Numbered from the stretch's first letter, positions 7,334 to 16,254 are shown. The stretch: 24,141 bases of DNA from Firmicutes bacterium UBA5493 (GCA_002424045.1 DIPH01000050.1:1-24141); one strand, 5' to 3'. Notes: generated by a model not told the origin, from the letters alone. Numbers and translations are program-made.

Positions 7334-7945
7334 TTATGGCCTAGCCAATAGCTGCGTCAAAGTACAGGCAGATGTATACTCCTCTTTGTCTATCAGTTCT
7401 TGAATGGAGGAGATAATCGCATTCACATCCGAGCTAAAGGCGTCTACCTCATCGTACTCAATATAGCCCGAAGAACCTAAGTGAAAGCGAAAGACAGAAT
7501 CAATCTGCCGCAAATAAAGTGATTCACTTAAAATGCCCCGCTCTTGATACATACTAAGAAACCTAGTACGCAGAGCTTCATTGATCTGAAGTTCACGCCC
7601 GAAGAAATCGATGATGTCTTCTTGCGGTAGTGATTCTAGAATCTCCAGGGACAGACTTAGATCCGAGCGCACCTCAAGTTCCCCGTCTTCTTCGTCTAAG
7701 GCATATAAAACCGCAGCTAAGTGCTTACAGTTATGACTATCTGGAAAATACGGACAACTGCACTCTAGGACTTCGATACCATCATCCTTCAGCTCAATAT
7801 AGACGGTGTAATCCTCAGAGCCCTGTACTGTAGCCCAAATTTGATTCCTGTCTCTCTTCAGGTTGTGGACAGCACCATCTTGGAAGTAGGAGTAGCCACG
7901 TTGCAGAATGTGGTCCCTAAACAAATGCTCAAATAAAATCGTCAC
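7334..7945 (-). pseudogene. N-terminal part of frameshifted SWIM zinc-finger gene
   Basis: The start of a SWIM zinc-finger family protein. The zinc motif CSCPYFPDSHNCKH (Cys62, Cys64, Cys73, His75) fits CxCx(n)CxH, a fold used for DNA or protein binding. The start is GTG 7945, with AAGGAG eight bases upstream. The longer frame to 8032 adds 29 proline- and serine-rich residues without a ribosome binding site. The frame ends early at TAA 7334-7336 after TQLLARP. Deleting one G in the GGCC at 7338-7341 would give LLASHKLKTLWALGYEE and restore a protein of about 440 residues. Hence it is a pseudogene, a recoding site or a sequencing error. Nothing slippery (no A/U heptamer) stands at the junction. 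Confidence 0.75.
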
Positions 7946-8111
7946 AATTTCAACTCCTTGGCCAGAACAATGTAAGCTGTTCAGTGAGCTTCTACATCCT
8001 GAAGGGCCAGTCCTTCTTGGGTTTTGGAGCACCGCCCCTCCTTCCCCAACGGAAGGTTTCCGGCAATGATGCCACTAAAGAAAGGTTCAGATTATCGTCA
8101 GGATATTCTAG

Positions 8112-8225
8112 ATCACGGCGGAGCTTGAAGAACTAAACTTACCTTATTCCATAGATCTATCAATATTAGAGACTATTGAGAATCAGGACTTACCAGAAGA
8201 GACAGAACAAATGCCATCGGGATAA
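8112..8225 (+). pseudogene. Remnant of minimal nucleotidyltransferase (MNT) gene
   Basis: On the plus strand the frame reads ITAELEELNLPYSIDLSILE followed by TIENQDLPEE and stops at 8223-8225. This matches the characteristic C-terminal end of small MNT nucleotidyltransferases (KISAELEELNLPYTIDLSI-type, from memory), the antitoxin-like half of HEPN/MNT pairs. The catalytic GSxxxG and DxD part is missing. The frame is closed upstream by TAG at 8109-8111, and there is no start codon or HEPN partner. It overlaps the hairpin that appears to terminate the minus-strand operon. Confidence 0.6.
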
Positions 8226-8247
8226 ATGTTTATTAGCTCCGATGGCA
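8212..8247 (-). terminator. Likely terminator of the 13-gene operon
   Basis: TGCCATCGG (8212-8220) and CCGATGGCA (8239-8247) form a perfect 9-bp stem, with inner ATAA/TTAT pairing possible in the loop. On the minus strand the stem is followed by TTTGTT. It lies about 20 bases past the stop of the last operon gene at 8268. Confidence 0.6.
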
Positions 8248-8267
8248 CAATAATATTTCTATTCAGG

Positions 8268-9155
8268 TTAATTTGAACCGCTACGCTTGGTCAGATACTC
8301 CCTTACAACCCTGACACTCTCCTCGGCAGCCTCCCAGCGCCCAACCTCAATCATGAGAACACCATCAAAACCTTGAGCAAGCATCAGATCCAAGGTATTG
8401 GTAACATCTAAGACGCCTGTACCTAGAGCCACATGATCTTGCAGGATCTTCTTGCCGCCTTCTAGAGTCCACTCCACAGCATCATGGAAGTGAAATTCCC
8501 GGATCAAATCACGGTGCCCATCTACCACATGCTTGAGATCGGCACCTTCTAAGACAAGATGACCAATATCACAGCAAATGCCTGTTCCCAGCTCTCTGGC
8601 TATGGCAAAGGGTTTCTGCCATCCGCTCTTGATGTTTTCCACAAGGAGCTTGCCTTCTGGCGCTTCGTTTAGAATCTCCTTAATCCCAGCTTTCGCCCTG
8701 ACGTACATGGCATCTACAATCTTCTCCTTGATTTCAGAAGCCATGTGGGGTTTAGACTCTACTTGCTTTAGCATCATCTCGGTTAGATGCATTACATAGT
8801 GCTCGACTTTGAGCGCCTCTTCTAGCTGGCGGATGATCTTTTTATAACTCTCTATACTAGCTTCCCAAATGGGCTGGCACAATGAAGAAACATCCAATCC
8901 CCGAAAAGGCAGATGTACTGTGTAACCAACGCCCGAACTTGCCTGGTAATCGGCTAGCGCAACTATGGTACGCTCTGTGAAAAGTCGCGGACAGATCACC
9001 ATCAAATTGGCCGGCAATTCTACCACATCTACCCCTAGTTTTTCATGGAGGTGCTGCACTGCCCCAACTAAGGTCATTTCATCAAGATCAGGTCGAACGT
9101 TGAGAGCAATATGATCACCACTAAAAAGATCTACTGTATTTACACCTAGTTTCAT
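8268..9155 (-). CDS. Sugar phosphate isomerase/epimerase (xylose isomerase-like TIM barrel)
   Basis: A 295-residue protein of the AP endonuclease 2/xylose-isomerase-like TIM barrel superfamily. Barrel elements include the start KLGVNTVDLF, then VDVVELPANL, YTVHLPFRG, HYVMHLTEM, KLLVENIKSG, CCDIGHLVLEG, REFHFHDAVE and GVLMIEVGRW. The Glu, Asp/His, His and Glu residues at strand ends are the usual metal ligands. It is probably a cytoplasmic isomerase or epimerase acting on the operon's sugar or polyol. The ATG at 9155 overlaps the upstream TGA as ATGA, with AAAGGA ten bases before it. The longer GTG start at 9164 is less likely. It is the last gene of the operon, followed by a hairpin terminator. 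The substrate cannot be told from sequence, and hydroxypyruvate isomerase-like or endonuclease IV-like roles are alternatives. Confidence 0.8.
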   Translation of the reverse strand: MKLGVNTVDLFSGDHIALNVRPDLDEMTLVGAVQHLHEKLGVDVVELPANLMVICPRLFTERTIVALADYQASSGVGYTVHLPFRGLDVSSLCQPIWEASIESYKKIIRQLEEALKVEHYVMHLTEMMLKQVESKPHMASEIKEKIVDAMYVRAKAGIKEILNEAPEGKLLVENIKSGWQKPFAIARELGTGICCDIGHLVLEGADLKHVVDGHRDLIREFHFHDAVEWTLEGGKKILQDHVALGTGVLDVTNTLDLMLAQGFDGVLMIEVGRWEAAEESVRVVREYLTKRSGSN

Positions 9156-10408
9156 TCGTTGCACTTCCTTTCCTGAAGCAGCGGTTGACTTACACCTTTT
9201 AAGCCAACCAAGCCTAAAATTGTGAGTAAAATCTGCTGCGGTCCTTGGTAAGCGTTTGTAGGGTCAAACCACTCTCCCAGAGAATGTACCCCACCGAAGT
9301 CACCACCAGAGCCCAAGGTTATGGCAGGAATGCCTAAACTTAAGGGAACATTGGCATCAGTACCTTTGGGGCCTTGGGTGGTGGGAGTAAGCTCCAGTAC
9401 CCTAGCTGAACTGACCGCCGTTTGCACTATGGCCTCGCTAAAATCTTGACTTCCTGCGGGTCGATCTCCCACACGTTCTAGTTGAATTGCGATCATCTCA
9501 GAATTCCACCTATCGTTCTCAGCTGCACAGCCGTGCTGCACTAGTTCTAGCACCTGTTCCTCAATCTTCAAAAGGCTGTCAGCTGCTGTGGAGCGCAAAT
9601 CAATTAGCATTTCCGCCTCTGCGGCCAGACTATTCACAGAGCTTCCCCCCTGCACCACACCTACTGTAAAAGTGGTTTTGGGATGAGGGGGCACTTGCAG
9701 ATCGGCAATGGCTGCAATGGCTCGACCCAGGGCATGAATCGAACTGGGCTTACCAAAGTCATTGAAGCTATGGCCACCTGGTCCTTGATAGGTCACTTTA
9801 TAGCGTCTACTCCCTGTACATTCATAAGTCACCTGGCCTGCTTGACCTGGCTCTAAGGCGATAAAACCATCTACATCGCGGCGTTCTGCACAAAAAGCTT
9901 TCACGCCCTGAAGATCGCCTAAGCCCTCTTCACAAACTGTGGCTCCTATGATCAGATTTCCCACGGTTGTTAGCTTGGAATGATCAAAAGCTCGCAAGAT
10001 AGTGAGAATCGACGCTAAACCCCTGCTGTCATCGGCGATACTGGGTCCGTAAACCTTGCCATTGCGCACTTCTGGACGAACATGTGTGTCGAGAGGGAAA
10101 ACGGTATCTAGGTGGGCAAAGACCACGAGGGTGGGGCCTCTTTCTGTTCCACGCCTAATTCCATACACATTTCCCGCAGCATCACGGACTACGTTTTCTA
10201 AACCTAACTCTTCCAAACGAGATTTATAATAAGCGCCCCGCATTGCTTCGTCAAAGGTTGGAGCTGGAATAGCTGCGATATCCATCTGATCTTTCATGGT
10301 GGTGTCTTGGTCTCCCTTTAAGAAGGCCAATGCCTCCTGTACCTTTGAATCTAAAGACAAGTTGCGCACTACCTCTAAAATACCTTTCTTGACTACCGCA
10401 ATTTCCAT
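9152..10408 (-). CDS. M20-family metallopeptidase/amidohydrolase
   Basis: A 418-residue zinc hydrolase of the M20 (PepT/ArgE/CPG2-like) family. Metal and catalytic residues are visible: His99 and Asp101 in FAHLDTV, Asp126/Asp127 in IADDSRG, the Glu160-Glu161 pair in VCEEGLGD, Glu186 in ALEPG and His375 in GGVHSLGEW. The dimerisation lid segment (KVTYQGPGGHSFNDFG) is intact. The family cleaves peptides, N-acyl amino acids or carbamoyl groups. In a sugar operon it may release an acyl or amino-acid moiety from the imported compound, which is inference. The ATG at 10408 follows a GGGGAG sequence at short spacing and lies 21 bases after the iron alcohol dehydrogenase gene. The stop overlaps the isomerase start. 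About 40 residues before the first conserved segment are longer than in simple PepT proteins. Confidence 0.85.
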   Translation of the reverse strand: MEIAVVKKGILEVVRNLSLDSKVQEALAFLKGDQDTTMKDQMDIAAIPAPTFDEAMRGAYYKSRLEELGLENVVRDAAGNVYGIRRGTERGPTLVVFAHLDTVFPLDTHVRPEVRNGKVYGPSIADDSRGLASILTILRAFDHSKLTTVGNLIIGATVCEEGLGDLQGVKAFCAERRDVDGFIALEPGQAGQVTYECTGSRRYKVTYQGPGGHSFNDFGKPSSIHALGRAIAAIADLQVPPHPKTTFTVGVVQGGSSVNSLAAEAEMLIDLRSTAADSLLKIEEQVLELVQHGCAAENDRWNSEMIAIQLERVGDRPAGSQDFSEAIVQTAVSSARVLELTPTTQGPKGTDANVPLSLGIPAITLGSGGDFGGVHSLGEWFDPTNAYQGPQQILLTILGLVGLKGVSQPLLQERKCNE

Positions 10409-10429
10409 TCTCCCCGCCCACTCCCTTCA

Positions 10430-11596
10430 CTACTTAGCCAGATGCAGTATCTTGACAATATCAGCGGCCTTAAGCTGCACAAAATTACCTACTGTAAACT
10501 CCCCGCCCCCTGTACACTTGGTGGCAATTTCAGAAAACCTAGCATCATCAATCCCCAATTGACATAAGCGCGTAGGTAGACCGAGTTTTGCAAAGAACTC
10601 CTCTAGGCGTACGATCCCTTCAGTGGCAATTTGGGGGCTTTTGCCCGCAGCATCTACCTGCCACACTCTGGTGGCCAACTGCACAAAGCGATCTAAATCG
10701 TGCTCTAAAACATGGCGCATCCATGCAGGTAAGAGTACTGCCATACCGGCCCCGTGGGGCACATCATAAAGACCGCTGATTTCATGTTCAATAGCATGGC
10801 AGGCCCAATCTCCCACCCGGCCCGTATCCAAAAGACCGTTATGGGCAAGTGTCCCTGCCCACATCACCTCAGCCCTAGCCGCGTAATTATTCGGTTCAGC
10901 CACGGCGAGAGGGAGATTTTGAATCATCGAACTTAAGATAGCCTCGCATAAACGGTCTGTTAAATCCACATCCTGAACGGTGGTAAAATAACGTTCCAAA
11001 ACATGGGAGATAATATCCCCACCGCCACAGGCGGTTTGATAGGGCGGCAGACTAAAGCTGAGTTCAGGATTCATGATGGCAAACTTTGGGATCACCTGCT
11101 CACTCCAGGCTAACCGCTTGAGCTGGCCTTCTTCCTTGGTAAGCACAGTGCCACCCCCTGCTTCGCTTCCTGAACCTGGAATGGTTAAAACAACCCCCAA
11201 GGGTAGTGCACTTTGGGCCAAGGCCTTGCCCTCATAAAAATCCCACACCTCACCTGTATAAGGCACGCCCATGGCAATAGCTTTAGCTGAGTCGATTACA
11301 CTCCCGCCACCTACTGCCAAAATACAGTCCACCTGTTTCTGGCGACCAAGCTCAATGCCCTTGTGTACCAAATCCAACCTGGGATTGGGCCGCACCCCAC
11401 CTAATTCAACAACTTCTACGCCAGCTTCTGCTAAAGATTGACAAATGCGATCCTTAAGACCACTTTTCACGATACTGGCCTGCCCATAGTGGAGCAGCAC
11501 CTTATTGCCAAGCCCCTTAGTGGCTTCTCCCACCTTTTGTTCTGTTTGCTGCCCAAAGACAATTTGGGTTGGACTAGAAAATGTAAAGTTCTGCAC
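10430..11596 (-). CDS. Iron-containing alcohol dehydrogenase (YqhD/butanol dehydrogenase type)
   Basis: A 388-residue group III alcohol dehydrogenase, probably an NADPH-dependent aldehyde reductase. The cofactor motif is GGGSVIDSAKAIA (96-108). The metal ligands Asp194 and His198 (GGGDIISHVLERYF), His267 (HAIEHE) and His281 (PHGAG) stand at the same residue numbers as I recall for E. coli YqhD. The N-terminus (FSSPTQIVFGQ) and length are normal. In the operon it would dispose of the short aldehyde released by the aldolase, for example lactaldehyde or glycolaldehyde, which is inference. The start is GTG 11596, with AAGGAGG seven bases upstream. The gene begins one base after the LDH2 gene stop. 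An overlapping ATG at 11598 is out of frame. Confidence 0.9.
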   Translation of the reverse strand: MQNFTFSSPTQIVFGQQTEQKVGEATKGLGNKVLLHYGQASIVKSGLKDRICQSLAEAGVEVVELGGVRPNPRLDLVHKGIELGRQKQVDCILAVGGGSVIDSAKAIAMGVPYTGEVWDFYEGKALAQSALPLGVVLTIPGSGSEAGGGTVLTKEEGQLKRLAWSEQVIPKFAIMNPELSFSLPPYQTACGGGDIISHVLERYFTTVQDVDLTDRLCEAILSSMIQNLPLAVAEPNNYAARAEVMWAGTLAHNGLLDTGRVGDWACHAIEHEISGLYDVPHGAGMAVLLPAWMRHVLEHDLDRFVQLATRVWQVDAAGKSPQIATEGIVRLEEFFAKLGLPTRLCQLGIDDARFSEIATKCTGGGEFTVGNFVQLKAADIVKILHLAK

Positions 11597-11597
11597 A

Positions 11598-12680
11598 TCA
11601 ATTCCTCCTTACCAGCTCCACGCCGAATTCCCGGGCCAGCTCTTCTAGCCCCTGATAGGTAACTTCACCGAGCTTTACGCCCTCTTTGAGCGATCTGTGC
11701 CGGGCTTCATACTCCTTCTCGCCGTGAATGAAAATACGCTCTGCTCCCTCAGCTTTGTCACTGGCGCGGATTGCTTCAATAATATAAGTAAAATGGCGAC
11801 GGATAGCTACAGGATCCCCAAATAGATCCAGCCTAACAGCCCCGAAGAAGTGGCAAACGCCCCCCACCTCCCGGTAGGTCTCCGCACTCCAGCTACCCTG
11901 GGCTAGACCTGCCGTTAAAAGTTCAATAAGCAGGGCCAGACCAAAGCCCTTATGCCCGCCAAACTCCTCGCCCTCTCCCCCGAGGGCCAGAATTCCGCCT
12001 AGAGCATTTTCCTTGAGCTGATAAATCACATCTGACGGGTCAGTTGCTGAATGGCCTAGCCGATCAACTGCCCAACCCTGGGGAATGCTGTGCTTGCGCC
12101 TGGCATATGTCTCCAGCTTGCCAAGGGGAACCACACTGGTAGCCATATCAACTAGAACTGGGAAACCATCCCCAGTGGGAAAAGCCAACGCTAAGGGATT
12201 GGTACCCATTAAAGGTCGCTTGCCAAAGGTGGGCACCACATAGGGCCCTGTATTGGTCAAGGCAATTCCCAGCATATTCTGATCCACACACTTTTCTGCA
12301 AAATAACCGGCAATGCCGAAATGGTTAGAATTACGCACCGCGACAAAGCCCACTCCTGTGCTTTCAGCCTTAGAGATGGCCTTTTGCATGGCCACATCGG
12401 CTATGTATTGTCCCACCCCAGCGTTTCCATCTAAAAGTACCGTAAGCGGTGATTCCTGCACAACATGGGGTAAAGCGGCAGGGTCGATCAGTCCTTGGGC
12501 AATATGATTCACATAACGCCTGAGCCTAGCCACCCCATGGGAGGCAATGCCCCGGGCATCTGCTTCTACCAAGACTTCAGCAACCAGAGCAGCCCTCTTT
12601 TGATCACAACCCACAGCCTGCATAATCTCTGAGGCAAAACTCTTTAACTGCCCATAATCCATTTGGATGGTTGTTAACAT
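11598..12680 (-). CDS. LDH2/malate-type NAD(P)-dependent dehydrogenase
   Basis: A 360-residue member of the LDH2/MDG2 oxidoreductase family (malate, L-sulfolactate, ureidoglycolate and 2,3-diketogulonate dehydrogenases). Family hallmarks are DARGIASHG with Arg43 and Ser47-His48, VAVRNSNHFG with His120, GPYVVPTFG, MGTNPLALAFPTG, and GGHKGFGLALLIELL near the C-terminus. It interconverts a 2-hydroxy acid and a 2-keto acid in the cytoplasm. The ATG at 12680 has AAGGAGG seven bases upstream and overlaps the MFS transporter stop by seven bases. An upstream extension to 12761 only reads through the transporter gene. With the kinase, aldolase and isomerase it suggests that one branch of the pathway yields a hydroxy or keto acid. 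The exact substrate cannot be read from sequence. Confidence 0.88.
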   Translation of the reverse strand: MLTTIQMDYGQLKSFASEIMQAVGCDQKRAALVAEVLVEADARGIASHGVARLRRYVNHIAQGLIDPAALPHVVQESPLTVLLDGNAGVGQYIADVAMQKAISKAESTGVGFVAVRNSNHFGIAGYFAEKCVDQNMLGIALTNTGPYVVPTFGKRPLMGTNPLALAFPTGDGFPVLVDMATSVVPLGKLETYARRKHSIPQGWAVDRLGHSATDPSDVIYQLKENALGGILALGGEGEEFGGHKGFGLALLIELLTAGLAQGSWSAETYREVGGVCHFFGAVRLDLFGDPVAIRRHFTYIIEAIRASDKAEGAERIFIHGEKEYEARHRSLKEGVKLGEVTYQGLEELAREFGVELVRRN

Positions 12681-13831
12681 AAAACTTCCTCCTTCTGTTT
12701 TGGTAAAGCAAAAAGGATCAGTGCAAAGCCCACTAACGTGATTACGGACAAAAGTGTCCAAAGAAGGTTAAAGGAAAGGGCAGCTACCCCTCCTAAGAGC
12801 ATGGCTCCACTGGACATTCCTAAATCAAAGCTGTTATTCAAAAAGGAAACGGATTGGGAACGTTCGGCCAAAGTGGTCTTATCCATAACCAGCGCCATTA
12901 GAGCTGTGTTCACTGCCCCAAACCCAAAACCGATCAATAAACCACAGGTGATCAGCACAAGATACCCCCCCAACTGCGTTAAGCCAAGGAGGCCCAGGCT
13001 AATAAAAAGCACAGATGGAACTGCCACAGCCTTGCGCCCATACTTGTCGGAGAGTGTACCAGCCACATAACCGCTGACCATATACATCAGGGAAAAGGCG
13101 GCAAAGTAAAGTCCCATTTCGGTTAGCCCAATTTGCAACGCACGCAGGGGCAAAAAGGACGATAAGGCACCGAGGGCCATGGTTACCGAGAAGAGCCCTA
13201 AACTAGAGATGAGTACCCAGCGATTGCGGAGAATATCCCAGAAAGGGACTGTGGCAATGGGCTCGGTTTCAGTTGTGACTGGAGGCTCCTTAAGAAAGAT
13301 CTGTCCCGGGATCATCACAAGGCCTAAAAGGCCCGTAGCCACAAAAAAGGCGGTGTATCCAAAGTTAACTGCCACAAACTGCCCTAAAGCTGGGGCAATC
13401 GCCATGGCCAGCCCGCTCACCACACCATACAATCCAAAGAGGCGTCCCCGATTTTCTTCAGTGGAGAAATCTGCCAACAGTGTATAGCTGGCTGTCATAA
13501 AGGCCGCCAAGCTAGCTGCATGGTAAATACGCACCAAGGCCAGGTACCACAGGCCAAAGTCAAAGACGTACAAAATTGGACCTGTGCTGCAGGTAAAGAT
13601 GGCTACCCCCAGTAGCCACTTGCGGCCTCTGTGATCCGCTAGTTTTGCAAAGTAGACTCGTAAAATAACTGCGCTTAAGGAAAAAAGACCTACTAACAGA
13701 CCTACCGCCTGTTCAGTTCCGCCCCTGAAAACAATATAGGGGGGAAAGACCGGCAGCATTCCGTTATAAGCGGCAAAAAAGAGGGAGGTGTTCCAAAATA
13801 GGAGTGCAACATTCTTCTTATCCCTACTCAA
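12674..13831 (-). CDS. MFS transporter
   Basis: A 385-residue major facilitator with about 12 hydrophobic segments. The loop 2-3 signature is AKLADHRGRKWLL and its C-half counterpart is AGTLSDKYGRKAV, with a central hydrophilic loop around residues 190-205 (KEPPVTTETEP). The type is the small drug/sugar/metabolite MFS found in Bacillota. It may export a pathway end product or provide a second uptake route beside the ABC transporter. The start is TTG 13831, overlapping the kinase stop as TTGA, with AAGGAG eight bases upstream. Tight coupling on both sides ties it to the operon. The direction and nature of the substrate are unknown. Confidence 0.85.
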   Translation of the reverse strand: MSRDKKNVALLFWNTSLFFAAYNGMLPVFPPYIVFRGGTEQAVGLLVGLFSLSAVILRVYFAKLADHRGRKWLLGVAIFTCSTGPILYVFDFGLWYLALVRIYHAASLAAFMTASYTLLADFSTEENRGRLFGLYGVVSGLAMAIAPALGQFVAVNFGYTAFFVATGLLGLVMIPGQIFLKEPPVTTETEPIATVPFWDILRNRWVLISSLGLFSVTMALGALSSFLPLRALQIGLTEMGLYFAAFSLMYMVSGYVAGTLSDKYGRKAVAVPSVLFISLGLLGLTQLGGYLVLITCGLLIGFGFGAVNTALMALVMDKTTLAERSQSVSFLNNSFDLGMSSGAMLLGGVAALSFNLLWTLLSVITLVGFALILFALPKQKEEVLC

Positions 13832-15207
13832 TGCATTAACTCCTTCGTGCTCTCATACAGCTTCTTATATTTCTCATAAAGTTCATCATAGACCACTAAA
13901 GGGTGGTGGGGAGTAAAGATGTGTTTGCTGCGCACATATTCTTTGACAAGATCACCAATGGGACGTTTTTCGGTGGCTAAGGCACCAAGCAATACTCCGC
14001 CCAAAAGCGCACCATCCACCATCTCCAGCTGCTCATAGGGAAGGCCGGTCACATCTGCCTTGATCTGATTCCACACCTTAAGCCTAGATCCGCCGCCGGT
14101 AGATTTCACCTCACGGGGGATTAAGCCCTGTTCAGCTAAGGAGTCAATGCTATGCCGTACAGCAAAGGCGGTCCCTTCTAAAACAGCCCGCAGAAAGTCA
14201 GCCTTGTTATGGGTCTTAGTAATTCCAAAGAACACTCCCTTAGCTCCTTCATCCCAGATCGGGCTACGCTCACCAGCTAAATAGGGTAAAAAGAGCAAAC
14301 CATTGGCACCAGGGGGCGCTTGGCTGGCTACGCCATCAAGATCAGCATAGCCTAAACCTCCCCCTAAGGTATGAAGATACCAGGCTAAGGTGCCGCCACC
14401 TGAGGACATGGGTAAAATATATAAGGAGCATTCTGGGATCACATGGGCCGCAGCTCCTGGCACCTTTTTATTCTCGTTTAGACAATAAGAAAGACAGGTG
14501 GATGTGCCGGTCACATCACCAAATTGACCATCTTCGATCAACCCTGCCCCAAGTGCCTCTACGTAGGCATCAATACCCCCGGCTACCACAGGAATTCCCG
14601 CTACCAAGCCCAGGTTTTTTGCTTTTGAAGTGGTTTGATCAACCACTTCCCAGTTTTTAACAGGGCGCGGCAACTTGGCTCCGTCAATTTCCTTGAGCTG
14701 GTGGGCTTTGCTAAAAAGGGCAGCAGCCCGATCAATAATCATCTCTCCGGTCAGGTGGAAAATTACAAAGTCCTTAGGCTGCAAAAAAGCTTTGGTCTTG
14801 GCATAAACCTCTGGTTTTTCTTGCTTAATCCACAGGATCTTCGGCTCAAAAAAGGAAGGGTCAGAAAATTCGCCCGTCAGCTGCCTAATCTGCTCTGCCT
14901 GGCGTAAAGCCCTCCGATCTTGCCAAGTCAGGCAGGGATAAACCGCCTCGCCGGCAGCATCCACTGGCACAAGAGAGGGCGAGTGACTGCTCACACTCAG
15001 GGCTTGAATCTGACTGGCTGTAACACCAGAGCGCTCCAAAAGACGAGGCAGCACTGTGGCCAGACCGCTAAGCCACTGTCTTGGGTCCTGCTCAGCACAC
15101 ACACCTGATTGGATCAAAGCCAGGGGCATCCGTTCTACCCAGAACGATGCCCCCTGGACTAAGGCAGCCTTCAAACTGCTAGTTCCAATATCGATGGCCA
15201 CATACAT
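13828..15207 (-). CDS. FGGY-family carbohydrate kinase
   Basis: A 459-residue sugar kinase of the FGGY family (xylulokinase, gluconokinase, glycerol kinase, AI-2 kinase). The ATP phosphate-binding start is AIDIGTSSLKAAL (4-16). The sugar-contacting motif is LTWQDRRA (93-100), the catalytic base is Asp213 in GGIDAYVEALGAG, and VTGTSTCLS, LPYLAGERSPIWD and TGGGSRLKVWNQIKAD follow. It is slightly shorter than typical xylulokinases (about 480-500). It would phosphorylate a ketose or polyol produced by the zinc dehydrogenase immediately upstream (two-base gap). The ATG at 15207 has GAGGGA six bases upstream. Sequence alone cannot separate xylulose, ribulose, erythrulose or other substrates. Confidence 0.9.
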   Translation of the reverse strand: MYVAIDIGTSSLKAALVQGASFWVERMPLALIQSGVCAEQDPRQWLSGLATVLPRLLERSGVTASQIQALSVSSHSPSLVPVDAAGEAVYPCLTWQDRRALRQAEQIRQLTGEFSDPSFFEPKILWIKQEKPEVYAKTKAFLQPKDFVIFHLTGEMIIDRAAALFSKAHQLKEIDGAKLPRPVKNWEVVDQTTSKAKNLGLVAGIPVVAGGIDAYVEALGAGLIEDGQFGDVTGTSTCLSYCLNENKKVPGAAAHVIPECSLYILPMSSGGGTLAWYLHTLGGGLGYADLDGVASQAPPGANGLLFLPYLAGERSPIWDEGAKGVFFGITKTHNKADFLRAVLEGTAFAVRHSIDSLAEQGLIPREVKSTGGGSRLKVWNQIKADVTGLPYEQLEMVDGALLGGVLLGALATEKRPIGDLVKEYVRSKHIFTPHHPLVVYDELYEKYKKLYESTKELMH

Positions 15208-15209
15208 GA

Positions 15210-16235
15210 CTATCCCTCATTTACTAGCATAACCTTCAAGGCCTTTTGCTCCACAGATAGGTTAATGCCCTTTTCGGCCTCTTCCAAAGGCAGGGTGTGG
15301 GTAATAATCCTCTCCGCATCAATGCGCTTGTTAGCCATTAGCTCCACTGCACGGCGGTACTGGATGTGGGTAAAGCCAAAGCTTCCCACCAAAGAAACCT
15401 GTTGATAATGAATAAGTCCTGGATCAATTGTCACTTTGCTATCTTTAGGCAAACCGCCAAACATATTAATTACCCCGCCTGGGGCCACATATTGCTGAGC
15501 TTCTTCTACCGCTTCGGCAAAACCCACACAAACCATAACTGCTTGAGCCAGTTTGCCCCCTGTCTCCCGCTTAAGGACTTCTTTTAAATCTTCTTTCCGG
15601 GGATCAACCGCGATGGCGCCGATTTCTGCTGCCTTCGCCAGCCGCTCTTGGTTAAATTCACTGATGATCACCTTACCCGCACCTTGAGCCAATGCAGCCT
15701 GGGCCGATAAAAGACCCATGGGCCCCGCTCCCATAATCAACAAAGTATCACCAAGTTCTAGCCTACAGTCTTCGATACCGTTAAGAACACAGGCTAAAGG
15801 CTCGGCCATGGCGCCTGCGGAAAAACTCATACCTGTTGGTAGGCGCACTGTCCCCCGCTCAATTACTTCCTTGGGAATGGCAATATACTCGGTGAAGGCT
15901 CCACTTTCTACCCCGCTCTTGTCATAGCACAACTCAAAGTGGCCAGCTTGACACATGTGACAAAAGCCGCAGGGTACATAGGGCGCTACTGCCACCCGAT
16001 CCCCTGGAGAGTAGTCCGTCACCTCAGAACCAACCTCAGCAACCACTCCGGCAAATTCATGACCCAAGATGCAGGGAGGTTCGAAAAAGCGGTGGCCGCG
16101 TATGTAGGTTTTAACATCGGTGCCACACACGCCGCTAGCTTTTACCTGTACTAATATTTGATCAGGACCAATAGATGGCCGCTTGATTTCTTCGATGGTC
16201 ATTTGTTTTGGTCCCTGATAGATTGCTGCTTTCAT
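15210..16235 (-). CDS. Zinc-dependent alcohol/polyol dehydrogenase (MDR family)
   Basis: A 341-residue medium-chain dehydrogenase related to sorbitol, threonine and butanediol dehydrogenases. The catalytic zinc site is Cys37 in SGVCGTD and His59-Glu60 in LGHEFAG. The structural zinc is held by Cys89, Cys92, Cys95 and Cys103 (CGFCHMCQAGHFELC). The Rossmann motif is MGAGPMGLLSAQ, and GGLPKDSK resembles family members acting on polyols. It likely oxidises a sugar alcohol or a hydroxyl of the imported sugar before phosphorylation. The ATG at 16235 follows AGAGGGG by seven bases. Ten extra residues up to 16265 would run into the aldolase gene. It lies 19 bases after the aldolase and two before the kinase. 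Confidence 0.9.
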   Translation of the reverse strand: MKAAIYQGPKQMTIEEIKRPSIGPDQILVQVKASGVCGTDVKTYIRGHRFFEPPCILGHEFAGVVAEVGSEVTDYSPGDRVAVAPYVPCGFCHMCQAGHFELCYDKSGVESGAFTEYIAIPKEVIERGTVRLPTGMSFSAGAMAEPLACVLNGIEDCRLELGDTLLIMGAGPMGLLSAQAALAQGAGKVIISEFNQERLAKAAEIGAIAVDPRKEDLKEVLKRETGGKLAQAVMVCVGFAEAVEEAQQYVAPGGVINMFGGLPKDSKVTIDPGLIHYQQVSLVGSFGFTHIQYRRAVELMANKRIDAERIITHTLPLEEAEKGINLSVEQKALKVMLVNEG

Positions 16236-16254
16236 CTCAAAACCCCTCTCGAAT

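Noticed and set aside
12738..13487. Plus-strand ORFs of about 100 codons
   Set aside because: They lie opposite the MFS gene, which has clear membrane segments and motifs; they are antisense shadows.
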